64,000 bases of DNA from Crotalaria pallida (Eukaryota > Streptophyta > Magnoliopsida > Fabales > Fabaceae). A program made the translations under genes and the position numbers. Below the pieces are notes generated by a model, which did no database searches, was not told the DNA's origin, and worked only from the letters and a program-made list of their open reading frames with translations. Positions within the stretch are counted from its first letter, which is position 1; each line of letters begins with the position of its first letter. Below are positions 23,063-34,045 of the stretch, piece by piece. Where the stretch lies: the NCBI GenBank assembly GCA_037953625.1, contig CM075655.1:15952001-16016000 (forward strand), in the 5' to 3' direction.

Positions 23063-24185
23063 TGATGAGCATTTTATTTCCCATTATTCCTTGCATTATT
23101 ATACTCCTATTATTGATACTTGTTGCCTATTTGACATTGTTTAGCTTGATTTAGTGATTTAGAGTTTATTGGACTAATATTCTGAATATTGTGTAATTTG
23201 GGATTATTTAGCCTAATTAATTCTATTTCTATTTTCAGGTCATATTTGGCTCAAGGGTTTTTTGGACATTTTGGGAATGAAGATTTAATTTTGGAAGAGA
23301 AGATATATGATGAAGTGAAGATTGTAATCTATCTTTAGGATTAGTTGAGATTTAGTTATATCTTTTAAGATTTAGATTTTATCTATAAGATATTTTTTAG
23401 ATTTAATTTAGAGATTAAGCTTTCCTTAGGATTTGGGCCCATGATTTAGGCCCGTTTTGTGATTTAAAAAAGCAAAATTCGTGTAAACCCTTGGGGGAGA
23501 CCTTCCATTCACGTTTTTTACATTCTCTCTCATAGAGAAGGCTTAGTTTTGCTCTCCAAGCTTGTGGTGGCTGCTAGGGTTTCTCTCTCTTCCCTTTCTA
23601 CACATTTTTGGTATTTTTCTTCATGGAAGGCTAAACTCTTAGGTTAAATCCCTTTGGTAATGTATCACATACTCTTGAGGTTTTGTTCTTAATGCTATTT
23701 CGTTTTTATTCACTGTTTTCATGCTTATTGATATGTTATGGTTCGCTTAGTTCCATTATATAGAGATAATCCATGTGTATGAATGCTTAATTTATGCAAA
23801 CTCGTAAAAACTCCATGCTTTGGCTTTTAATGCTTAATTAGAGGTTTGGGTTTTGGGGTGAGAATTGAATTTTCGCTTAGTATTTAGTTCTCACGAGTTG
23901 GACAGTGAAGAGGAAAGAAATTGATCTTTTGTGACCGATGATAGAGTTGTGAACGTGAGCCAAAGGGGTTTATCCGCTTTTCCTTATCTGTTTCTTCGTT
24001 TTGATTTAATTCTGTTTTGATTTCAATTATTCAATATTCAATATAAAAAAACCCCCCCTGTTTTCTATGCATACTATGTGTTCGACCTTTTGCTTGATAA
24101 GATATTCCTTGGGAGACGACCTAGGAGTCACTTCCTAGTACTATACTTAAACTGTTTTTATTTGTATCGGGTACGGCCTCGATCA
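23063..24185 (+). repeat. Athila LTR1 (1123 bp, 5')
   Basis: TGATGAGC...CTCGATCA. It shares with LTR3, against LTR2, the words 'cccattattcc', 'ggctcaagggttttttgg' and 'cccttgggggagacc'. A TATATAGA word near 23757 is a possible TATA box. Confidence 0.95.
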
Positions 24186-24189
24186 AATT

Positions 24190-24207
24190 TGGCGCCGTTG
24201 CCGGGGA
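24190..24207 (+). promoter_or_regulatory. Athila primer binding site (tRNA-Asp type)
   Basis: TGGCGCCGTTGCCGGGGA, four bases after LTR1, complementary to the 3' end of plant tRNA-Asp and typical of Athila/Calypso elements. The 24208-24910 leader up to the gag start codon is non-coding. Confidence 0.9.
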
Positions 24208-24910
24208 ATATCGGTTCTTGCCAAAGGTCATTAGTAGTTAGTTAGTGTCGTAGTTAGTATAGTTATTATAGTGTGTCCTTTCTGATTTAGGGTCTAGTAG
24301 TCAATTCTGATAACCGGTTGAAGTTGCACTGTTTGTTGTTTTGCTATTTTGTTGCAATTAGTATATTTGATTGATTCTGTGGTTGCTAGTTCACATAGTT
24401 GTGGGTGGAATTTTTGCACGAAAATTTATATCCACACTACTTTTATCATATAAAAAGGTTTTGAGGCACCACGATCACTCAGATCATCACTGGTTGTGAG
24501 TTCCAGAAAAATTTTCCAAGTTTTAGCAGCACTGTCTTCAAATCGTCACAACTTTTGACCCGTAACTCGGAATTTGACGAATTTTATATCAAATGGAAGG
24601 GAATTTTCTGAATAATCTGATTTTTCTACTTTGTGAGAAAACTCCTTCGTTTGGATCCTGAAAAAGACGTTTTACTATTTCTTTTTTATTTTACAAGTTT
24701 TATTTTCTTAGTTTTTGGTCTCTGATTTAATTGTTTGACTTGGTTCCCTTTTGAATTTTGTCCTCAAACTTTTTGTGGTATGTTTTCATGATTTTAGGGT
24801 GGTGAAAAAAAATAAAGAAAAAATTTTAAAAAAATAAAAAAATTTGTTGCCTATTTTGGTCATGTATATTAGTGACAGTTTGCTATGCTTAATGGTGTTC
24901 TGTTCAGTAC

Positions 24911-27900
24911 ATGACTAGGGGCAACCCAAGCTACTTTCATCCATATAACCCTGAAATTGATAGAACTTATCACAGACTAGTTAGACGAAATAGGAACAAG
25001 TCCATAGGTAGTGAGTCTATTGAGTCTTTACATAGTGAGTCTGCTTCTTTTTCTTCTATTCCTATAAATTCTGATTCTTATTCTGATTATTCTGAAAATA
25101 TGGCTCAACCTCCACCACGTGAGAGGACATTGAGGGAGCTGGCTGCACCTGATTTCACTATTGAAGATTTGTGCATCCAGTATCCCGATGACCCGTATGA
25201 GCTAAGGTCTGGACTAATTCATTTGTTGCCCAAGTTTAATGGTCTTGCAGGTGAGGATCCTCATAAACATCTCAAGCAGTTCCATATTGTCTGTGCTACT
25301 ATGAAACCACATGATGTGCAAGAGGATCATGTTTGTCTTAAGGCATTCCCACACTCCCTAGAGGGGCTAGCCAAGGATTGGTTGTACGATCTGGCCCCTG
25401 GTTCTATCACAGTCTGGGATGACCTGAAGAGGGCATTTTTGGAGAAATTCTTCCCTGCATGCAGAACAACAGCAATCCGAAAGGATATATCAGGCATCAG
25501 GCAACAAAGTGGAGAAAGTCTCTATGAGTATTGGGAGAGATTCAAGAGACTGTGTGCGAGCTGCCCCCACCATCAGATCTCAGAGCAGCTGCTTATTCAA
25601 TATTTCTATGAAGATCTCAACCTCATGGAGAGAAACATGTTTGATGCTGCAAGTGGTGGTGCCCTAGGAGACATGACACCTTTAGAAGCCAGAGTCAAGA
25701 TTGAGAAGATGGCTTCCAATTGTCAACAATTCCATGCAAGGGGCAACAGCGATGCAATCATAGTGAGAGGAGTGAATGATGTTGGCACAAGTTCTGGTAA
25801 GGTTGAGAAGCTTGAACAGAAGATAGATTCACTTACAACTTTGGTCACTCAATTGGCCATCAACCAGAAGAAGTTGTCTCTGCCTGCTAGATTATGTGGC
25901 ATATGCACATCCGCTGGGCACCCCACAGATGCATGCCCTTCTGTGCAGCAGCAGCCCACGACTGGTGCTGACCAACCTGAGGCATATGCCGCCAACATCT
26001 TCAATAGTAGAAACCAGCAGCCACAGAACTTTGATCTCTCTACCAACAGATACAACCCTGGTTGGAGGAACCATCCCAACCTGAGATGGTCTGATCAGCA
26101 GCAACCTTCACAGGTTCAATTTCAGAACAATTCTAGACCACCATATGTACCTCCTCCAGTCCAGCAACAGAGACAACAACAGGCTAATTCTGCATCACCA
26201 GCTCCTAGTACTGAGCAGCAGCCTTCATTGGAAGAGCTGATGAAACAGATGACCATGCAAAATCTCCAATTCCAACAGGAAACTAGAGCATCCATTCAAA
26301 GACAAGAGGCCTCCATTCAATCTTTGACCAATCAGATGGGACAGATGGCAACAGCAATCAACACTATGCAATCTCAGAATTCTAACAAGTTGCCATCCCA
26401 AACAGTGATCAATCCAAACCAGAATGTGAATGCCATTAGTCTAAGGTCAGGGAAGCAGATTGTCACACCCACACCAGAATCTGACCTCAACAAAGATGAT
26501 CTAGTTTCAACCAACAAGAAGAGCCAAATGGTCGAGGAGAGTGAGCACACAAGTACCAGAAAATCCCATCCAGCTCAGCCTTCCACAAGCACAACACCTG
26601 CTGCTGCCCAACAACCACCCCCCATTCCTCTTCCTTTCCCACCAAGGGGGGTGACTCAAAGCAAGAAAATGGAAGAGATTGACAAAGAGATACTTGACAC
26701 ATTCAGGAAGGTGGAAGTCAACATACCCCTTCTTGATGCAATCAAGCAGATTCCAAGGTATGCAAAGTTCTTGAAGGATCTATGCACACACAAACGGAAG
26801 CTCAAGGGCAATGAGAGGATCAACATGGGAAGAAATGTCTCTGCTCTTATAGGTAAACCCGTCCCTCATATTCCTGAAAAGTGTAAGGATCCTGGAACTT
26901 TCTCTGTGCCTTGTATCATAGGTAATACTAAATTTGAGAATGCTTTGCTAGATTTAGGAGCATCTATTAATGTTATGCCTATGTCTGATTTCAAGTCTCT
27001 TTCACTTGGACCCCTTCAACCTACGGGTGTGGTTATTCACTTGGCAAATAGATCTACTGCCTACCCCACAGGTTTGATAGAGGATGTCCTAGTTCGGGTT
27101 GAAGAGCTTATCTTTCCTGCTGATTTTTATATTCTTGATATGGAAGAGGACACTTCTCGTAGTGCTGTCCCTATCATATTAGGGAGACCATTTTTGAAAA
27201 CAGCCCGAACCAAGATAGATGTGCATGCAGGTACACTTTCCATGGAATTTGATGACAGTGTGGTTCGATTCAATATTTTTGATGCTATGAAACATTTTTC
27301 TGATGACCACTCTGTTTTTCATGTTGACTTGATTGATGATATGATTGATGAGCATGTTCTAGACTTTTTGCATGATTATGATTTGCCATCTTTCCCTAGC
27401 TCATTTACTTGTTCTGCATGTTCTGATTCCAAAATGTGCACTGCATGCATTGAAATTGACCAGTTTTTAAATTCTGCTACTGCATCTGTTGATTCATATG
27501 ATATAGATTCAGATCATGCTAACCCCATTTCTGTTTTGCATGAGTCTAATTCACTTGTTCATGTGCAGGCGGCAGAATCCAATTCTGCTGCTCCTTTAGT
27601 TCCATCTGTGATGCAGGCACCTTTATTGGACCTGAAGCCCCTTCCTCCTCATCTCAAATATGCTTACTTGGAGGCTGAGCAGAAACTTCCAGTGATCATC
27701 TCTACCTCCCTTTCTGTTGATCAAGAGAAGCAACTGCTGGATGTGATTAGAGCAAACAAAAGGGCAATAGGATGGACTTTGGTAGACATACCTGGTATTA
27801 GCCCCTCCATGTGCATGCATCGGATTTTATTGGAGGATGGGGCTAAACCAGTGAGACAACCCCAGAGACGGTTGAACCCCCAGATTCTTGATGTGGTGAA

Positions 27901-30553
27901 GAAAGAGGTCACCAAGCTGCTGCAAGCTGGCATTATCTACCCCATTTCAGACAGCACTTGGGTAAGCCCGGTTCAAGTAGTTCCCAAGAAGTCTGCGGTG
28001 ACAGTTGTCAAAAATGAGAAGGATGAGCTGATTCCCACTAGAGTGCAGAACAGTTGGAGAGTCTGCATTGATTATAGGAAGCTCAACCAGGCGACCCGCA
28101 AGGATCACTTTCCTCTTCCCTTCATTGATCAGATGTTGGAGCGCCTAGCAGGTAAATCTCACTATTGCTTCTTAGATGGTTTCTCTGGTTATTTCCAAAT
28201 CTGTATTGCACCAGAGGACCAACATAAGACCACATTTACCTGTCCTTTTGGTACATTTGCTTATAAGAAGATGCCTTTTGGCCTATGTAATGCTCCTGGC
28301 ACTTTTCAAAGATGTATGATGAGTATTTTTAATGACTTACTTGAGCATTGCATAGAGGTCTTCATGGATGATTTTAGTGTATATGGTTCCTCTTTTGATG
28401 CATGTCTTGATAGTTTGTCTAAGGTGCTTAATAGGTGCATTGAGACTAACCTTGTCTTGAATTTTGAAAAATGTCATTTTATGGTAGAACAAGGCATAGT
28501 CTTAGGGCACATTATTTCGCATAAGGGCATAGAGGTTGACCCTGCTAAGCTGCATGTAATATCACATTTGCCTTACCCCTCTTGCGTGCGAGAGGTGCGT
28601 TCTTTTCTTGGCCATGCAGGTTTCTATCGCAGGTTTATTCAGAACTTTAGCAAGATAGCCCTTCCACTATCCAACTTGCTTCAAAAGGATACCGCATTTG
28701 AGTTTGGAGACCAATGCAAGAAAGCATTTGATGAGTTAAAGAGAGCACTCACCACCACTCCCATCATCCAACCACCTGACTGGACTCTCCCATTTGAGCT
28801 CATGACTGATGCCTCGAATTATGCTTTAGGAGCAGTTCTCTCCCAAAGGGTTGGTAAGCTGTCTCATGTGATTTATTATGCATCTAGGACTTTAGATTCA
28901 GCACAAGTTAATTACACCACAACTGAAAAAGAGCTGTTAGCCATTGTCTTTGCACTTGATAAGTTTAGATCATATCTGTTAGGTTCTAAGGTTGTAGTGT
29001 ATACTGATCATGCTGCTCTGAAGTATCTTTTGAAAAAGACAGATTCCAAACCTAGGTTGATTCGGTGGATGTTGCTCCTCCAGGAGTTTGATCTTGAGAT
29101 TCAGGATCGGAGTGGTGCACATAACCTTGTCGCAGACCACTTGAGCAGAATAGAGAGAGAGGAGGATGCATTTCCTATCCGGGATGACTTCCCGGATGAG
29201 CAGCTTTTAGTTTTGCATGTTTCACATCCCCTTCCCCTTATTCCTTGGTTTGCTGATATTGTAAATTATATAGTTGCATCTGTTTTTCCACCCTTGGCAT
29301 CCAAAGCTCAAAGAGACAAATTGAAGAGCGATGCCAAGTATTATGTATGGGATGACCCCTATTTGTGGCGTTTTTGCAGTGATCAGGTCATTCGCAGGTG
29401 CATTCCAGACCAGGAGATCCAATCGGTTCTCCAATTTTGCCATGCTTCACCAGTTGGAGGCCACCTTGGCACTCAAAGGACAGCACGAAAGGTGCTGGAT
29501 TCTGGATTTTATTGGCCTACCATCTTCAAGGATGCAAGCAAAATCTGCAGCTCATGTGAGCAATGTCAAAGGGCAGGAGGCACCCTATCTTGGAGGCAAC
29601 AGATGCCGCAACAACCTATGTTGTTCTGTGAGGTGTTTGATGTCTGGGGTATAGATTTCATGGGCCCCTTTCCTGTTTCTTTTGGTTTTTATTATATCTT
29701 ACTTGCTGTGGATTATGTATCCAAATGGGTGGAAGCTAAGGCCACCAGGACTAATGATGCTCAGGTTGTTGTAGATTTTGTCAGGACTAATATCCTTTGC
29801 AGGTTTGGCATACCTAGAGCCATAGTCAGTGATCAAGGCACACACTTCTGCAATAGATCCATGCAAGCTTTGCTTAAGAAGTATGGGGTTGTGCACAAAG
29901 TTTCTACACCATATCACCCCCAAACCAATGGGCAAGCTGAGATTTCAAACAGAGAGATCAAGCGGATTTTGGAGAAGATGGTGAAGCCTAATAGAAAGGA
30001 TTGGAGCACACGATTGGAGGATGCTTTATGGGCCCATCGGACTGCTTACAAGGCACCCATAGGGATGTCACCTTATCGGGTTGTCTTTGGTAAGGCATGC
30101 CACCTGCCTGTGGAAATAGAGCACCGTGCATATTGGGCTGTGAAGCAATGTAACTTAGCTCTTGATCAAGCGGGTGAGGAGAGGAAGCTGCAGTTGAGTG
30201 AGCTAGATGAGATCCGTTTGGAGGCCTATGAGAATTCCAAGTTCTACAAAGAGAAGACCAAGAAGCTCTATGATAGCTCAATTTCCAGAAAGGAGTTCTT
30301 GGTTGGTCAAAAAGTGTTGCTCTACAACTCTAGGCTTGGAATCATGAGTGGAAAGCTCCGCTCTAAATGGATTGGACCGTTTGTAGTCACCCAGGTGTTT
30401 CCTTATGGCACTGTGGAGATCAAGAGTGAGTCCACAGACAAGAGCTTCAAAGTCAATGGCCACCGACTCAAGCCTTTCCTCACTACCCCTTCTTTGGATG
30501 ATGCACCTGTGGAGGAAGCCTCATTGGTCGACCCCATTTTTGACCCACCATGA
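24911..30553 (+). CDS. Athila gag-pol polyprotein, intact (1880 aa)
   Basis: A single ATG-to-stop frame. Gag core from about residue 73 (LRELAAPDF, then GLAGEDPHKHLKQF and SLYEYWERFKRLCASCPHHQ); zinc knuckle CX2CX4HX4C at 329-342; Gln-rich linker; protease with LLDLGAS (Asp about 681; Athila proteases normally have DLG rather than DSG/DTG); reverse transcriptase with FMDD (1151-1154); RNase H starting at MTDAS (Asp 1300); integrase with HHCC finger from about 1511 and catalytic Asp 1582, Asp 1641 and Glu 1677. The protein provides the particle, cDNA synthesis and integration. Gag and pol are fused in one frame, and no stop or frameshift is visible, so it may still be functional. Confidence 0.95.
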   Translation: MTRGNPSYFHPYNPEIDRTYHRLVRRNRNKSIGSESIESLHSESASFSSIPINSDSYSDYSENMAQPPPRERTLRELAAPDFTIEDLCIQYPDDPYELRSGLIHLLPKFNGLAGEDPHKHLKQFHIVCATMKPHDVQEDHVCLKAFPHSLEGLAKDWLYDLAPGSITVWDDLKRAFLEKFFPACRTTAIRKDISGIRQQSGESLYEYWERFKRLCASCPHHQISEQLLIQYFYEDLNLMERNMFDAASGGALGDMTPLEARVKIEKMASNCQQFHARGNSDAIIVRGVNDVGTSSGKVEKLEQKIDSLTTLVTQLAINQKKLSLPARLCGICTSAGHPTDACPSVQQQPTTGADQPEAYAANIFNSRNQQPQNFDLSTNRYNPGWRNHPNLRWSDQQQPSQVQFQNNSRPPYVPPPVQQQRQQQANSASPAPSTEQQPSLEELMKQMTMQNLQFQQETRASIQRQEASIQSLTNQMGQMATAINTMQSQNSNKLPSQTVINPNQNVNAISLRSGKQIVTPTPESDLNKDDLVSTNKKSQMVEESEHTSTRKSHPAQPSTSTTPAAAQQPPPIPLPFPPRGVTQSKKMEEIDKEILDTFRKVEVNIPLLDAIKQIPRYAKFLKDLCTHKRKLKGNERINMGRNVSALIGKPVPHIPEKCKDPGTFSVPCIIGNTKFENALLDLGASINVMPMSDFKSLSLGPLQPTGVVIHLANRSTAYPTGLIEDVLVRVEELIFPADFYILDMEEDTSRSAVPIILGRPFLKTARTKIDVHAGTLSMEFDDSVVRFNIFDAMKHFSDDHSVFHVDLIDDMIDEHVLDFLHDYDLPSFPSSFTCSACSDSKMCTACIEIDQFLNSATASVDSYDIDSDHANPISVLHESNSLVHVQAAESNSAAPLVPSVMQAPLLDLKPLPPHLKYAYLEAEQKLPVIISTSLSVDQEKQLLDVIRANKRAIGWTLVDIPGISPSMCMHRILLEDGAKPVRQPQRRLNPQILDVVKKEVTKLLQAGIIYPISDSTWVSPVQVVPKKSAVTVVKNEKDELIPTRVQNSWRVCIDYRKLNQATRKDHFPLPFIDQMLERLAGKSHYCFLDGFSGYFQICIAPEDQHKTTFTCPFGTFAYKKMPFGLCNAPGTFQRCMMSIFNDLLEHCIEVFMDDFSVYGSSFDACLDSLSKVLNRCIETNLVLNFEKCHFMVEQGIVLGHIISHKGIEVDPAKLHVISHLPYPSCVREVRSFLGHAGFYRRFIQNFSKIALPLSNLLQKDTAFEFGDQCKKAFDELKRALTTTPIIQPPDWTLPFELMTDASNYALGAVLSQRVGKLSHVIYYASRTLDSAQVNYTTTEKELLAIVFALDKFRSYLLGSKVVVYTDHAALKYLLKKTDSKPRLIRWMLLLQEFDLEIQDRSGAHNLVADHLSRIEREEDAFPIRDDFPDEQLLVLHVSHPLPLIPWFADIVNYIVASVFPPLASKAQRDKLKSDAKYYVWDDPYLWRFCSDQVIRRCIPDQEIQSVLQFCHASPVGGHLGTQRTARKVLDSGFYWPTIFKDASKICSSCEQCQRAGGTLSWRQQMPQQPMLFCEVFDVWGIDFMGPFPVSFGFYYILLAVDYVSKWVEAKATRTNDAQVVVDFVRTNILCRFGIPRAIVSDQGTHFCNRSMQALLKKYGVVHKVSTPYHPQTNGQAEISNREIKRILEKMVKPNRKDWSTRLEDALWAHRTAYKAPIGMSPYRVVFGKACHLPVEIEHRAYWAVKQCNLALDQAGEERKLQLSELDEIRLEAYENSKFYKEKTKKLYDSSISRKEFLVGQKVLLYNSRLGIMSGKLRSKWIGPFVVTQVFPYGTVEIKSESTDKSFKVNGHRLKPFLTTPSLDDAPVEEASLVDPIFDPP

Positions 30554-30654
30554 TTTCGGGAGTCTTCTTTTCTCCTTCTTTACTACTTTTATTCCACTTG
30601 TCTATATCTGTCTGATTCTGCTATTTGTTTTACATTGAGGACAATGTGTGATTT

Positions 30655-30675
30655 AAGTGTGGGGGGGGAGAGTAG
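30655..30675 (+). promoter_or_regulatory. Second polypurine-like tract, just after Athila pol
   Basis: AAGTGTGGGGGGGGAGAG-rich tract about 100 bp after the pol stop. It shares AAGTGTGGGGG with the tract beside the 3' LTR and could act as an internal plus-strand priming site. Confidence 0.45.
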
Positions 30676-32006
30676 TTTAGGTTGCATATTTTTGCTTTGA
30701 TTTTTTAGGTTTTGCTAAGTTTTGGGCATTTTCTTGCATGTTTTTGCTTCATTTTAGTAGAGTCTTGGTATCTTGTGTCTGAATTCATGCATTTCTATGT
30801 GTAAAGTTGCTTTTGATAATTAAGAGGTGGTAACACTGTGATAGAATTGTCCCTTTTGTGAGGATTTGAGCCTTAATTGTGGGTGGATTGCTATATATGC
30901 CACCTAATTTTTCTTTCATGTGTGATTGCACTCTGGATTACTTGCACTCTAGAACTTGACTTGACTCTTGTTGATACTTGATATTCCCATGCACATTTTG
31001 AAATGATTTAGGCATTGTTTTTTCTTGAATAAGCCACTAGCCATATGAGCCTACCTTGAATGAATTTATCCTTTGATAGCCCCTTTGAGCCTTTATATCC
31101 CTTTTCTTTGTTCTTTAGCTCATTACAAGCCTATGACTGAAAAACCATGATTGTCCTAACCTTAGGGAATGTTGGAGCTTTGGAATTGTTTTGGGAATGG
31201 GTATTAAGTAAGCGAGGGTGCTTTGTTCTTCATCTCTTGTGAGTTCTGGGTTTTGCCTCTATGGTCGGTGATGTAATTATGGCTTTATCTCATTATGCCA
31301 TTTTTGTTGTTTCTTCTTTCCTTTCGTTCATGAAATTCTGCAATGAAAAAAAAAATTGAAAAAATGAATGATGAAAAAAAAAAAGAAAGAAAGAAGAAGA
31401 GAAAAAAAAAGAATAAAAGGTTGATTGAGGCATGGAGGTTTGGAATTAGAGGTTTTTGTTATGTTTACCATTTCATTCTGCGGTGGATTGTGCTTATTTT
31501 TTTTTTTTTACTTGTTCCCCATTGCTCCTCTATTCCCTGGGTTTTAGCTACATTTCCCATATTTTTATCCTACCTTGTCCTTGGCCCCATTACAACCCTA
31601 AAAAGACCTTTTGATCTTAATGTGCATGTGTATTGATTGTTGATGTTAGAGGCTTGTCAAGCCTACGGTTGTGTTTGTTTTTCATGATGTGCCTTGAGTG
31701 TAAACACTATTGAGTGATCCTTGTGAGTTTCTATAATCTTTGTGACTACCCTCTTGATGTCATTGGTTTTCTTTGCATATTTGAAATAATTGGATGATGT
31801 TCATGGATGCCTTGATTCTTTGGTCCTTATTTTCTTCGTGTGCTCGATTTTGCCCATTTCTTTGCATTTCCTAGAATTCATTGTGAAGTATGTAATCTCT
31901 TAGGTTTGCATTCATTAGTTTTAGTAATCTTGTTACATGATTCACTTTGGTGCATATTGATTTTCTCAGTCCTAATTCTTAGTTTTGCCCAGGAGTGCAA
32001 AAGGAT

Positions 32007-32021
32007 AAGTGTGGGGGTATT
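32007..32021 (+). promoter_or_regulatory. Athila polypurine tract before LTR2
   Basis: AAGTGTGGGGGTATT abuts LTR2. The same sequence abuts LTR3 at 34031-34045. Confidence 0.8.
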
Positions 32022-33137
32022 TGATGAGCATTTTATTTCCTTTTTTTCCTTGCATTATTTTACTCCTATTATTGATACTTGTTGCCTATTTGACATTGTT
32101 TAGCTTGATTTAGTGATTTAGAGTTTATTGGACTAATATTCTGAATATTGTTTAATTTGGGATTATTTAGCCTAATTAATTCTATTTCTATTTTCAGGTC
32201 ATAATTGGCACAAGGGCTTTTTGGACATTTTGGGAATGAAGATTTAATTTTGGAAGAGAAGATATATGATGAAGTGAAGATTGTAATCTATCTTTAGGAT
32301 TAGTTGAGATTTAGTTATATCTTTTAAGATTTAGATTTTATCTATAAGATATTTTTAGATTTAATTTAGAGATAAGCTTTCCTTAGGATTTGGGCCCATG
32401 ATTTAGGCCCGTTTTGTGATTTAAAAAGCCAAATTCGTGTAAACCCTTGAGAGACCTTCCATTCACGTTTTTTACATTCTCTCTCATAGAGAAGGCTTAG
32501 TTTTGCTCTCCAAGCTTGTGGTGCCTGCTAGGGTTTCTCTCTCTTCCCTTTTCTACACGTTTTTGGTATTTTTCTTCATGGAAGGCTAAACTCTTAGGTT
32601 AAATCCCTTTGGTAATGTATCACATACTCTTGAGGTTTTGTTCTTAATGCTATTTCGTTTTTATTCACTGTTTTCATGCTTATTGATATGTTATGGTTCG
32701 CTTAGTTCCATTGTATAGAGATAATCCATGTGTATGAATGCTTAATTTATGCAAACTCGTAAAAACTCCATGCTTTGGCTTTTAATGCTTAATTAGAGGT
32801 TTGGGTTTTGGGGTGAGAATTGAATTTTCGCTTAGTATTTAATTCTCACGAGTTGGACAGTGAAGAGGAAAGAAATTGATCTTTTGTGACCGATGATAGA
32901 GTTGTGAACGCGAGCCAAAGGGGTTTATCCGCTTTTCCTTATCTGTTTCTTCGTTTTAATTTAATTCTGTTTTGATTTCAATTATTCAATATTCAATACA
33001 AAAACCCCCCTTTTTTCTATGCATACTATGTGTTCGACCTTTTGCTTGATAAGATATTCCTTGGGAGACGACCTAGGAGTCACTTCCTAGTACTATACTT
33101 ACACTGTTTTTATTTGTATCGGGTACGGCCTCGATCA
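32022..33137 (+). repeat. Athila LTR2 (1116 bp, internal)
   Basis: TGATGAGC...CTCGATCA. It differs from LTR1 and LTR3 at many shared positions (for example 'cctttttttcc', 'ggcacaagggcttttt', 'cccttgagagacc', 'acttacactg'). It ends exactly at CA and then joins 'ccatgattg' of an interior. Confidence 0.95.
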
Positions 33138-34045
33138 CCATGATTGTCCTAACCTTAGGGAATGTTGGAGCTTTGGAATTGTTTTGGGAGTGGGTATTAA
33201 GTAAGCGAGGGTGCTTTGTTCTTCATCTCTTGTGAGTTCTGGGTTTTGCCTCTATGGTCGGTGATGTAATTATGGCTTTATCTCATTATGCCATTTTTGT
33301 TGTTTCTTCTTTCCTTTCGTTCATGAAGTTCTGCAATGTAATGCAATTCAAAAAAAAAAAAGAAAAAGAAAAAGAAAAAGAAGAAGAAGAAAAAAAAAGA
33401 AAAAAATGGAATAAAAGGTTGATTGAGGCATGGAGGATTGGAATTAGAGGTTGTTGTTATGTTTACCATTTTATTCTGGGGTGGATTGTGCTTATTTTTT
33501 TTACTTGTTCCCCATTGCTCCTCTATTCCCTGGGTTTTAGCTACATTTCCCATATTTTTATCCTACCTTGTCCTTGGCCCCATTACAACCCTGAAAAGAC
33601 CTTTTGATCTTAATGTGCATGTGTATTGATTGTTGATGTTAGAGGCTTGTCAAGCTTATGGTTGTGTTTGTTTTTCATGATGTGCCTTGAGTGTAAACAC
33701 TGATTAACCTTAAACACTTGAGTGTAAACACTATTGAGTGATCCTTGTGAGTTTCTATCATCTTTGTGACTACCCTCTTGATGTCATTGGTTTTCTTTGC
33801 ATATTTGAAATAATTGGATGATGTTCATGAATGCCTTGATTCTTTGGTCCTTATTTTCTTCATGTGCTCGATTTTGCCCATTTCTTTGCATTTCCTAGAA
33901 TTCATTGTGAAGTATGTAATCTCTTAGGTTTGCATTCATTAGCTGTAGTAATCTTGTTGCATGATTCACTTTGGTGCATATTGATTTTCTCAGTCCTAAT
34001 TCTTAGTTTTGCCCAGGAGTGCAAAAGGATAAGTGTGGGGGTATT
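33138..34045 (+). mobile_element. Partial Athila interior between LTR2 and LTR3
   Basis: Repeats 31145-32021 with substitutions, a longer A/G-rich run (33350-33410) and an extra copy of 'tgagtgtaaacact' near 33690-33730. It has no coding capacity. It is the 3' remainder of an older Athila copy into which the gag-pol copy seems to have inserted. Confidence 0.88.

Larger units (their letters stand above)
30554..32021 (+). other. Athila 3' non-coding region
   Basis: 1468 bp between the pol stop and LTR2. It has no env-like reading frame, only short frames around an A/G-rich low-complexity stretch (31343-31420). It begins with a polypurine-like tract (30655-30675) and ends with the true tract beside LTR2. 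Confidence 0.75.

Noticed and set aside
21540..23096. A 518-aa frame starting at 23096
   Set aside because: The first dozen codons (23063-23096) are the Athila LTR read antisense. The real protein comes from the right side of the Athila insertion.
30554..32021. Env-like gene downstream of Athila pol
   Set aside because: No frame over 100 aa and no signal peptide or membrane pattern; the region is non-coding.
33278..33553. 91-aa frame with a poly-Phe run
   Set aside because: Antisense translation of the A/G-rich low-complexity run in the Athila remnant.
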